This document shows positions 37,340 to 43,434 of a stretch of 43,434 nt of DNA, one piece after another. The stretch lies in assembly GCF_003182095.1 (NCBI RefSeq), contig NZ_QGTJ01000016.1, positions 1 to 43,434 of the forward strand, given 5' to 3'. Origin of the DNA: Plasticicumulans acidivorans (GTDB lineage: Bacteria; Pseudomonadota; Gammaproteobacteria; Competibacterales; Competibacteraceae). Within the stretch, counting starts at the first letter, position 1. Every line of letters begins with the position of its first letter. Position numbers and translations under genes: made by a program. The notes below the pieces were generated by a model. That model saw only the letters and a list, made by a program, of their open reading frames with translations, was not told where the DNA came from and did not search any database.

Positions 37340-39655
37340 ATGGTTTCCAAATCACGTAATTCCTGGCATCACCTCGACCCCCATTACCAGCGCGAAAAAG
37401 CCAAATACGGCCGGGCCGGGCCCAGCCGGGAGTTCATTCTCCAGACCCTCGAAGCCCACGACGAGCCGCTGAGCTGGGAAGCTCTGTGCAGCGAGTGGCG
37501 TGTAGACGAGTGGGAAGCTGAAGCCCTGCTGCGCCGCTTGCGCGCGATGACGCGCGATGGCCAGATCGTCTGCAACCGTCGGGGCGGCTACGGCCCGATC
37601 GAGAAGATGAACCTGATCCGCGGCCGCGTGATCGGCCATCCGGAAGGTTTTGGCTTCCTGGTCCCTGATGAGGGCGGTGAGGATCTGTTCATCCCGGCGC
37701 ACGAGATGCGTCAGCTGCTGCATGGCGACCGTGTCGTCATGTGTGTCACCGGCATCGATCGCCGCGGCCGGCGCGAAGGTTCGACGGTCGAGATTCTGGA
37801 GCGCGGCACGCAGCGCTTGGTTGGCCGCTACGTCGAGGACAACGGCATCGGTTATGTCGTCCCCGATAATCGCCGCCTTGCCGCCCACGATTTTCTGGTG
37901 CCACCTGCCGAAAAAGGCGATGCCCGTCCGGGGCAGATCGTGGTGGCCGAGCTGATCCAGCAGCCGACGCGCAACAGCATGCCCATCGCGCGCGTGCGCG
38001 AAGTGCTGGGCGATCACATGGCGCCGGGCATGGAAGTGCAGATCGCCATCGTCAACCACGGCATTCCCGATCATTTCCCGAGTGAGGTGCTCGCCGAGGC
38101 GCAGGCGTTCGGTGCCGAGGTGCCGGCCAGCGCGCTGGAAGGGCGCCTCGATCTGCGCAGCAAACCACTGGTGACCATCGATGGCATCAGCGCCCGCGAT
38201 TTCGATGACGCTGTGTACTGCGAGAAAAAACGCGGTGGCGGCTTCCGCCTGTACGTGGCGATCGCTGACGTCGCCCATTACGTGAAGCCGGGGGCGCCGC
38301 TCGATGATGAGGCGCGTCTGCGCGGTACCTCGGTGTATTTCCCGGACCGCTGCATCCCGATGCTGCCGGAAGCCTTGTCGAACGGCCTGTGCTCGCTGAA
38401 TCCGCATGTCGATCGTCTGTGCATGGTCTGCGAGCTGAGCATCGATGCCAATGGCGAGATCGTGCGTTCGCGCTTTCATGAGGCGGTGATGCGTTCGCAC
38501 ATGCGCTTCACCTATGACGCCGTGGCGGCCATTCTCGTCGACCGCGACGAGTCTCTGCGTGCCCAGTTTGCCTCGCTGCTGGCACCGCTTGAGCGGCTGT
38601 ACGAGCTCTATCAGGTGTTGCGTGGCGCCCGCGAGCGGCGCGGGGCGATCGATTTCGAGACGGAGGAAACCGAGATCGAGTACGGCCCCGAGCGCAAGAT
38701 CGAACGCATCGTGCCGGCGCAGCGTAACGACGCGCACAAGCTGATCGAGGAATGCATGATCGCGGCGAACGTCGCCGCCGCGCAGTGGCTGGAAAAGAAA
38801 CGCATCCCGGCTCTGTTTCGTGTGCACGAAGGGCCGCGCACGGCCAAGCTTGAGAAGCTGCGAGGTTTCCTCAAGGGCCTTGGCCTGTACCTCGGTGGTG
38901 GCGACGAACCAGGCAGCGAGGACTATGCGCGACTGTTCGCAGCGATTCAGCTGCGCCCCGATTTCGCGATGATCCAGGCCGTGATGCTGCGCTCGTTGTC
39001 GCAGGCGGTGTACAGCCCGGTCAATGCCGGCCACTTCGGACTCGCGCTGCCGGCCTACGCGCATTTCACGTCGCCGATCCGCCGTTACCCGGATCTGCTG
39101 GTGCATCGCGCGCTCAAGCACATCCTCGCCGATGGCCGGATCAAGAATTACATGTACAGCCGCGAGCGCATGGCGGAGCTCGGTGAGCACTGCTCGATGA
39201 CCGAGCGCCGTGCCGATGACGCCACCCGTGACGCCGTCGAATGGCTCAAGTGCGAGTACATGTTGGACAAGGTTGGCGAGGTCTTCGCCGGCACGGTGTC
39301 CGCCGTCACCGCGTTCGGTGTCTTCGTCATGCTCAAGGAGGTCTACGTCGAAGGGCTGGTGCACATCAGCAACCTGCCGAATGACTACTACCAGTTCGAT
39401 CCGCTCGCTTTCCGCATGGTCGGGGAGCGCTCCGGGCGGGTGTTCCGCCTCGGGGATCCGGTGGAGGTGCGCGTTGCCCGCGTCGATCTGGACGATCGCC
39501 GGATCGACTTCGAGCTGGTCGACAGTGATGCCGGCACCTCGGCACCGCAGGGGCGGGCGCGTGCCGACAAGCCGTCCCCGCGGCCGGGCAAGCGCAAGGT
39601 TGAGCGCACGCGGACGGCAGGCAATGACAAACCACGGCGCAAGCGCCGGAGATGA
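37340..39655 (+). CDS. rnr: Exoribonuclease R
   Basis: RNase R is a 3'-5' hydrolytic exonuclease that degrades structured RNA, rRNA fragments and mRNA. The 771-residue protein has, in order, a helix-turn-helix-like N-terminus, two cold-shock domains, the RNB domain, an S1 domain (about residues 642-725: GEVFAGTVSAVTAFGVFV) and a basic Lys/Arg-rich tail. The RNB active site is intact: TIDGISARDFDDAV supplies the catalytic Asp cluster, and TSPIRRYPDLLVHRAL is the conserved late block. No good ribosome site precedes ATG 37340. rlmB follows at once, as in E. coli. Confidence 0.97.
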   Translation: MVSKSRNSWHHLDPHYQREKAKYGRAGPSREFILQTLEAHDEPLSWEALCSEWRVDEWEAEALLRRLRAMTRDGQIVCNRRGGYGPIEKMNLIRGRVIGHPEGFGFLVPDEGGEDLFIPAHEMRQLLHGDRVVMCVTGIDRRGRREGSTVEILERGTQRLVGRYVEDNGIGYVVPDNRRLAAHDFLVPPAEKGDARPGQIVVAELIQQPTRNSMPIARVREVLGDHMAPGMEVQIAIVNHGIPDHFPSEVLAEAQAFGAEVPASALEGRLDLRSKPLVTIDGISARDFDDAVYCEKKRGGGFRLYVAIADVAHYVKPGAPLDDEARLRGTSVYFPDRCIPMLPEALSNGLCSLNPHVDRLCMVCELSIDANGEIVRSRFHEAVMRSHMRFTYDAVAAILVDRDESLRAQFASLLAPLERLYELYQVLRGARERRGAIDFETEETEIEYGPERKIERIVPAQRNDAHKLIEECMIAANVAAAQWLEKKRIPALFRVHEGPRTAKLEKLRGFLKGLGLYLGGGDEPGSEDYARLFAAIQLRPDFAMIQAVMLRSLSQAVYSPVNAGHFGLALPAYAHFTSPIRRYPDLLVHRALKHILADGRIKNYMYSRERMAELGEHCSMTERRADDATRDAVEWLKCEYMLDKVGEVFAGTVSAVTAFGVFVMLKEVYVEGLVHISNLPNDYYQFDPLAFRMVGERSGRVFRLGDPVEVRVARVDLDDRRIDFELVDSDAGTSAPQGRARADKPSPRPGKRKVERTRTAGNDKPRRKRRR

Positions 39656-39660
39656 ATGGC

Positions 39661-40407
39661 ATGAGTGAAGAAATCGTCTACGGCCTGCACGCGGTCAGCG
39701 CCGCCCTCAAACATGAGCCGGAGCGCGTCGTCGGTCTGTGGGTGGACCGCAAGCGACGCGATGCACGTCTGCGCGAGGTGCTGGAGCTGGCCGAGACTGC
39801 TGGCGTGCCGGTGCATATGGAGGACGGTCAGGCGCTCGACCGCCTCAGCGGCGGCGCCCGTCATCAGGGCGTGTTTGCACGCTGCAGGGCGCCGGCGCGG
39901 GCCTGGAGCGAAGACGACCTCGACAGCGTGCTGGCCGCGATCGACGGGCCGCCGCTGCTGCTGGTGCTCGACGGTGTACAGGACCCGCACAACCTCGGTG
40001 CCTGCCTGCGTTCGGCGGATGCCGCCGGCGTGCATGTGGTGATCGCCCCGGCCGATCGCAGCGCCGGCCTGACGCCGACCGCACGCAAGGTTGCCTGCGG
40101 TGCCGCCGAGAGCGTGCCTTTCATCCAGGTGACGAACCTGGCGCGCACGCTGCGCGAACTCAAGGAGCGCGGCATCTGGCTGGTCGGTGCTGCCGGCGAG
40201 GCGGAGCGGGACCTGTACGCGATGGATCTGCGCGGCGCCAGCGCGCTGGTGCTGGGAGCCGAAGGCAAAGGCATGCGCCGCCTGACCCGCGACGAATGCG
40301 ACTACCTGGCGCGCATCCCGATGGCCGGTCAGGTCGAAAGCCTCAACGTATCGGTCGCCACCGGCATTTTTCTGTTCGAAGCGGTGCGCCAGCGTCGAGC
40401 CGGCTGA
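39661..40407 (+). CDS. rlmB: 23S rRNA (guanosine-2'-O)-methyltransferase RlmB
   Basis: RlmB methylates the 2'-OH of G2251 in the peptidyl-transferase loop of 23S rRNA. The 248-residue SPOUT enzyme has the substrate-binding N-terminal domain (EEIVYGLHAVSAAL) and the three SPOUT motifs: DGVQDPHNLGACLRSADAAG, LVLGAEGKGMRRL, and IPMAGQVESLNVSVATGIFLFE. ATG 39661 lies nine bases after GGAG; an in-frame ATG at 39652 overlaps the rnr stop but sits directly on the GGAG. Co-transcription with rnr is likely. Confidence 0.96.
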   Translation: MSEEIVYGLHAVSAALKHEPERVVGLWVDRKRRDARLREVLELAETAGVPVHMEDGQALDRLSGGARHQGVFARCRAPARAWSEDDLDSVLAAIDGPPLLLVLDGVQDPHNLGACLRSADAAGVHVVIAPADRSAGLTPTARKVACGAAESVPFIQVTNLARTLRELKERGIWLVGAAGEAERDLYAMDLRGASALVLGAEGKGMRRLTRDECDYLARIPMAGQVESLNVSVATGIFLFEAVRQRRAG

Positions 40408-40420
40408 ACTCGCGCCAGGC

Positions 40421-40449
40421 TTGCCGACCTGTCGGGCACACTCTACAAT
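40421..40449 (+). promoter_or_regulatory. Promoter of the rpsF operon
   Basis: TTGCCG (40421-40426) and TACAAT (40444-40449) have a 17-base spacer. Transcription would start near 40456, giving a leader of about 78 bases with two hairpins. It lies just after the rlmB stop. Confidence 0.65.
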
Positions 40450-40460
40450 TCGCCGTTTTT

Positions 40461-40513
40461 GCGGTCCGTCCGGGCCGCACTCCTTGCCACACCGGTACCA
40501 TCGGGTGGCTTTT
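40461..40513 (+). promoter_or_regulatory. Structured rpsF leader with two hairpins, possible S6:S18 autoregulation or attenuator
   Basis: Hairpin 1: GCGGTCC (40461-40467) pairs with GGGCCGC (40472-40478), one G-U, GTCC loop. Hairpin 2: GCCAC (40486-40490) pairs with GTGGC (40505-40509), then after a bulged A CCG (40492-40494) pairs with CGG (40502-40504). Four T (40510-40513) follow hairpin 2, so it could work as a weak attenuator. rpsF leaders in many bacteria bind the S6:S18 protein pair at a CCG-containing element; hairpin 2 holds CCG, but I cannot confirm the full motif by eye. Confidence 0.5.
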
Positions 40514-40533
40514 GTGATCCGAAAGGAGCATCA

Positions 40534-40923
40534 ATGCGTCACTATGAAGTTGTCTTCCTGGTCCATCCCGACCAGAGCGAACAGGTTCCTGCGATGATCG
40601 AGCGTTATCGTTCGATGATCGAGAGCGACGGTGGCCAGATCCACCGTCTCGAAGACTGGGGCCGTCGCCAGCTCGCTTACCCGATCAGCAAGGTGCACAA
40701 GGCTCACTATGTGCTCATGAACATCGAGTGCAGCCAGATGGTGCTCGAAGAGCTGGTCAGTGCGTTCCGCTTCAACGATGCGGTGCTGCGCAATCTCATC
40801 GTCAACCGTCCGGGTGCGGACACCGAGGCGTCGCCGCTGGCCAAGTCCCGTGAGGGGCGTGAAGAGCGCGAGTCTCGTCATGATGAAGTCGCCGCCGACG
40901 TTGATGCGTCGGATGACGAATAA
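40534..40923 (+). CDS. rpsF: 30S ribosomal protein S6
   Basis: S6 binds S18 and the platform of the small subunit. The 129-residue protein has the family start [19 protein letters not shown], the core [23 protein letters not shown] and the segment [15 protein letters not shown]. The C-terminal 30 residues are acidic and charged ([14 protein letters not shown]), a tail that RimK glutamylates in E. coli; here it lacks the Glu-Glu end and closes with DASDDE. AAAGGAGC precedes ATG 40534. rpsR follows after 29 bases. Confidence 0.98.
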   Translation: MRHYEVVFLVHPDQSEQVPAMIERYRSMIESDGGQIHRLEDWGRRQLAYPISKVHKAHYVLMNIECSQMVLEELVSAFRFNDAVLRNLIVNRPGADTEASPLAKSREGREERESRHDEVAADVDASDDE

Positions 40924-40952
40924 GATCGCAGCCGAATCCGAGAGGTCGAGTC

Positions 40953-41177
40953 ATGTCCCGTTTTTTCCGTCGCCGTAAGTATTGCCGTTTCACCGCCGAA
41001 GGCGTCACCGAGATCGATTACAAGGATCTCGCCACGCTGAAGAACTACATCAGCGAAACCGGCAAGATCGTGCCGAGCCGCATCACCGGTACCAAGGCGC
41101 GCTACCAGCGCCAGCTGGCGACTGCGATCAAGCGCGCGCGCTTCCTGGCACTGCTGCCGTACACCGATCGCCACTGA
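40953..41177 (+). CDS. rpsR: 30S ribosomal protein S18
   Basis: The 74-residue basic protein has the standard sequence [43 protein letters not shown] and [21 protein letters not shown]. It keeps one Cys (Cys11), as many non-zinc S18 proteins do. It is in the rpsF-rpsR-DUF2232-rplI operon; AGAGG lies upstream of the ATG. Confidence 0.98.
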   Translation: MSRFFRRRKYCRFTAEGVTEIDYKDLATLKNYISETGKIVPSRITGTKARYQRQLATAIKRARFLALLPYTDRH

Positions 41178-41225
41178 TGACTTTTTTCCGCTCCTGAACC
41201 GGGCGCTGCCACCGAAGCCATCCTG

Positions 41226-42128
41226 ATGAAAGCTCTCGCTTCGCGAGTCATGGCGGGGCGCTCGCAAGCTGCCCTGATCGTGCTGGCGACGATGCTCCTG
41301 TCGCTGCTGTTGCCGCCGTTGCTGCTGTTATCGGGCGCCGCTCTGGCGCTCGTGACCTTGCGGCGCGGTCTCAGTGAAGGGACTGTGGTGCTCGCGCTGG
41401 CCGCAGCGGTCAGCCTGTTGCTGGGCTATCTGCTGTTCGGGCATGCCGGTCCGGTCGCAGGGGTGCTGCCCGGGTTCTGGCTGCCGGTGCTGATGCTCGC
41501 TGCGGTGTTGCGCGCGACGGTATCTCTGGCGGTGGCTGTGCTCGTCGCGGCCGCGGCTGGCTGGGTGGTGGTCGGCGGCTTCTACGCGGCGTTGGGTGAT
41601 CCGGCGGTGTGGTGGCAGCAATGGCTGACATCGGTGCTTGAGCCCGCTTTCAGCGAGGCCGGAATCGATCCGGCGTCCAGCGGCCTGCACGATCTGCTGA
41701 CCTGGCTTGCGCCGCTGATGCCAGGCGCGATCGCAGCGAACCTGGTGTTGTCCGCCTTGCTGGCACTGTTGATCGGTCGCTGGTGGCAGGCACAGCTGTT
41801 CAATCCGGGGGGCTTTCAGCAGGAGTTCCACGGTCTGCGGCTGGGGCGCAGCATGGCCTTGGTCGCGATCGCGGTGTGGCTCGGTGCAGTGCTCAGCGGT
41901 CTGCCGTGGCTGGTTAATCTCGGCCTGCCGCTGGCGATGGCTCTGGTACTGCAGGGGCTGGCGGTCGTGCACGGCACGATCGCGGCAAAAGGCTGGAAAG
42001 CGTGGCCACTCGGTGTGCTGTATGGCGCGCTGCTGGTTGCGGCGCCACAGGTAGTGCTCGGGCTCTGTGTCCTTGCGCTGGTCGACAGCTGGGCTGACCT
42101 GCGTGCGCGCGCTGCCAGGAGCGGATGA
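41226..42128 (+). CDS. DUF2232 membrane protein
   Basis: The 300-residue inner-membrane protein has about eight hydrophobic segments, from QAALIVLATMLLSLLLPPLLLL at the N-terminus to LGVLYGALLVAAPQVVLGLCVLALV near the end. The DUF2232 family (Bacillus YybS is a relative) is regularly encoded between rpsR and rplI in gammaproteobacteria; its function is not known, and a small-molecule transporter role is only suggested by the topology. It ends with the usual short basic tail (DLRARAARSG). It shows no ATP-binding or catalytic motif. Confidence 0.85.
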   Translation: MKALASRVMAGRSQAALIVLATMLLSLLLPPLLLLSGAALALVTLRRGLSEGTVVLALAAAVSLLLGYLLFGHAGPVAGVLPGFWLPVLMLAAVLRATVSLAVAVLVAAAAGWVVVGGFYAALGDPAVWWQQWLTSVLEPAFSEAGIDPASSGLHDLLTWLAPLMPGAIAANLVLSALLALLIGRWWQAQLFNPGGFQQEFHGLRLGRSMALVAIAVWLGAVLSGLPWLVNLGLPLAMALVLQGLAVVHGTIAAKGWKAWPLGVLYGALLVAAPQVVLGLCVLALVDSWADLRARAARSG

Positions 42129-42178
42129 GGTTGTCAGGCGTTTAACGATGATTTGTAAAGATTTTCGGAGTTCCGACG

Positions 42179-42625
42179 ATGGAAGTGATTCTGCTTACGA
42201 AGGTTGAAAACCTTGGCAACCTCGGTGATCGCGTCACCGTCCGCCATGGCTATGGCCGCAATTTCCTGATTCCGAAGGGTAAGGCGACGGAGGCGACGGC
42301 TGCGAACGTGGCCCGTTTCGAAGCCCGCCGTGCCGAGCTCGAAGCTGCTGCTGCCGATGCGCTGGCCAAGGCGCAGGCGCGTCGCGATCAGCTTGCCGAC
42401 CTGCTGGTGACAATGGCGGCCAAGGCGGGTGCCGAAGGGCGTCTGTTCGGCTCGATCGGCCCGGCCGACATCGCCGATGTGGTGACCGCCGCCGGTTATG
42501 AACTGGCCCGCTCCGAAGTGCGCATGCCGGAAGGCCCGGTGCGGCAGGTCGGCGAGTATGAGGTCGACGTGCATCTGCACACCGACGTCAACTGCAAGCT
42601 GCACATCAACGTCATCGCCGAGTAA
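42179..42625 (+). CDS. rplI: 50S ribosomal protein L9
   Basis: L9 binds 23S rRNA near the L1 stalk and helps keep the reading frame. The 148-residue protein has the N-terminal RNA-binding domain ([36 protein letters not shown]), the long connecting helix ([30 protein letters not shown]) and the C-terminal domain ([16 protein letters not shown]). The GGAG ribosome site lies 8 bases before ATG 42179. It ends the ribosomal protein operon; a large stem-loop and dnaB follow. Confidence 0.98.
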   Translation: MEVILLTKVENLGNLGDRVTVRHGYGRNFLIPKGKATEATAANVARFEARRAELEAAAADALAKAQARRDQLADLLVTMAAKAGAEGRLFGSIGPADIADVVTAAGYELARSEVRMPEGPVRQVGEYEVDVHLHTDVNCKLHINVIAE

Positions 42626-42646
42626 CTCGGGCGATAGCCACCGGCT

Positions 42647-42684
42647 GCGGCCCGGGCGCTCTATTTTGGGAGCGCTCGGGCCGT
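42647..42684 (+). other. Large stem-loop between rplI and dnaB
   Basis: CGGCCCGGGCGCTC (42648-42661) pairs with GAGCGCTCGGGCCG (42670-42683), one G-U, around an eight-base loop TATTTTGG; a further G-U pair closes the base. No T-run follows. It may be a Rho-assisted terminator, an RNase processing site or an mRNA-stability element between ribosomal and replication genes. Confidence 0.6.
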
Positions 42685-42763
42685 ATGCGTTGGTCGACAT
42701 GGCCCGGTGGATCGCTGACGATCGGCGCTCCGGCAAGGTTCCGTTCAGTCACGAGGTTCGGCT

Positions 42764-43434
42764 GTGCAATCGTTCGCGCCCGAAACGGCAGACGCTGAAA
42801 CGGATGCCCTGCGCATCCCCCCGCACTCCAACGAAGCCGAACAGGCGGTGCTGGGCGGCCTGCTGCTCGACAATGCGGCCTGGGACCACGTCGCCGACCG
42901 CGTCGGTGAAGAGGATTTCTACCGCGCCGACCATCGGCTGATTTTCCGTGCAGTCAAACTGCTCGCGGAAAAGGGCTCGCCGCTTGACGTGGTGACGCTG
43001 TCGGAATGGCTGGCGAACCATGATTTGCTCGACGACGCCGGCGGCCTGCCGTATCTGGCGCGGCTTGCGCGCGATACACCGAGTGCTGCCAACATCCGCG
43101 CCTATGCCGATATCGTGCGCGAGCGCTCGGTGCTGCGTCAGCTGATCCGTGTCGGCACCGATATCGCGGCACGCGCTTTTGCCCCTGAAGGCCGCGACAG
43201 CAAGGAGTTACTCGACGAGGCCGAGCGCCAGGTGTTCGCGATCGCCGAGCAGGGCAATCGGCAGAATCAGGGCTTCCAACCGATCAAGGACTTGCTGACC
43301 AAGGCAATCGATCGCATCGACACGCTGTTCGAGCGCGATGACCCGATCACCGGCGTGCCGACCGGCTGGAACGACTTCGATGAGATGACGGCCGGCCTGC
43401 AGGCGGGCGACCTGATCATCATCGCCGGGCGGCC
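42764..43434 (+). CDS. dnaB: Replicative DNA helicase DnaB, N-terminal part
   Basis: The first 223 residues of DnaB are present; the gene runs off the window. The N-terminal helical domain is clear (PPHSNEAEQAVLGGLLLDNAAWDHVADRVGEEDFYRADHRLIFRAV; RDTPSAANIRAYADIVRERSVLRQL), then the linker helix and the start of the RecA-like domain (GVPTGWNDFDEMTAGLQAGDLIIIAGR), just before Walker A. DnaB unwinds DNA at the replication fork as a hexamer. The start is GTG 42764 with GAGG seven bases upstream. The order rplI-dnaB is typical of gammaproteobacteria. Confidence 0.97.
   Translation, partial: MQSFAPETADAETDALRIPPHSNEAEQAVLGGLLLDNAAWDHVADRVGEEDFYRADHRLIFRAVKLLAEKGSPLDVVTLSEWLANHDLLDDAGGLPYLARLARDTPSAANIRAYADIVRERSVLRQLIRVGTDIAARAFAPEGRDSKELLDEAERQVFAIAEQGNRQNQGFQPIKDLLTKAIDRIDTLFERDDPITGVPTGWNDFDEMTAGLQAGDLIIIAGR

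Noticed and set aside
37352..39364. 670-codon open frame on the minus strand opposite rnr
   Set aside because: Antisense of the complete RNase R gene. No recognisable domain and no ribosome site; the same reasoning applies to 35446-36837 opposite purA and 26244-27647 opposite bamC/mutL.

Overview
The window is ordinary chromosome from a high-GC, flagellated, Gram-negative bacterium, most likely a gammaproteobacterium. The evidence is gene order: gcvR-bcp divergent from dapA-bamC, mutL-miaA-hfq-hflX-hflK-hflC, a DUF2065 gene, hisZ, purA, two tRNA-Leu genes, rnr-rlmB, and rpsF-rpsR-DUF2232-rplI-dnaB. This order is close to that of Pseudomonas and other high-GC gammaproteobacteria. I see no insertion sequence, prophage, integrase, CRISPR array or rRNA gene.

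Layout. 1-114 is the 3' end of a PhaB-like SDR gene with a strong terminator. 168-4387 is a likely short-chain hydroxy-acid/keto-acid operon: GntP-type permease, universal stress protein, fused CoA transferase. It lies behind a palindrome-rich, sigma-54-like control region. 4426-7206 holds the stator genes motA and motB and a membrane-anchored methyltransferase. 7210-8181 (minus) is an ArsC-like protein that lacks its catalytic cysteine, with a second universal stress protein. 8328-9574 (minus) is the murein endopeptidase mepA, translationally coupled to a small TPR lipoprotein. 9635-14435 (minus) is the stress operon prkA-yeaH-spoVR with its own terminator.

15019-19250 carries a methionine-type aminotransferase, the iron-storage pair bfr/bfd, a MocR-type regulator and a YajG-like lipoprotein. 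19444-23643 carries a GAF protein, a PerM-family transporter, lgt and a PIN-PhoH ATPase. 23956 to the end is the conserved housekeeping block: peroxiredoxin, glycine-cleavage repressor, lysine biosynthesis, outer-membrane assembly, mismatch repair, tRNA modification, Hfq, HflX/K/C, histidine and purine synthesis, RNase R, RlmB, ribosomal proteins S6, S18 and L9, and the start of DnaB.

No clearly new multi-gene system stands out. The best leads are small. They are: a possible sigma-54/enhancer arrangement before the permease-CoA transferase operon; a TPR lipoprotein coupled to mepA, recalling the adaptor NlpI; a 10-bp hairpin that takes up the bfd start site; an ArsC fold with Ser in place of the nucleophilic Cys; MotA with Gln at the position of E. 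coli Glu98; and a structured rpsF leader. Everything here is read by eye from sequence; family names are by recognition, not by database search.
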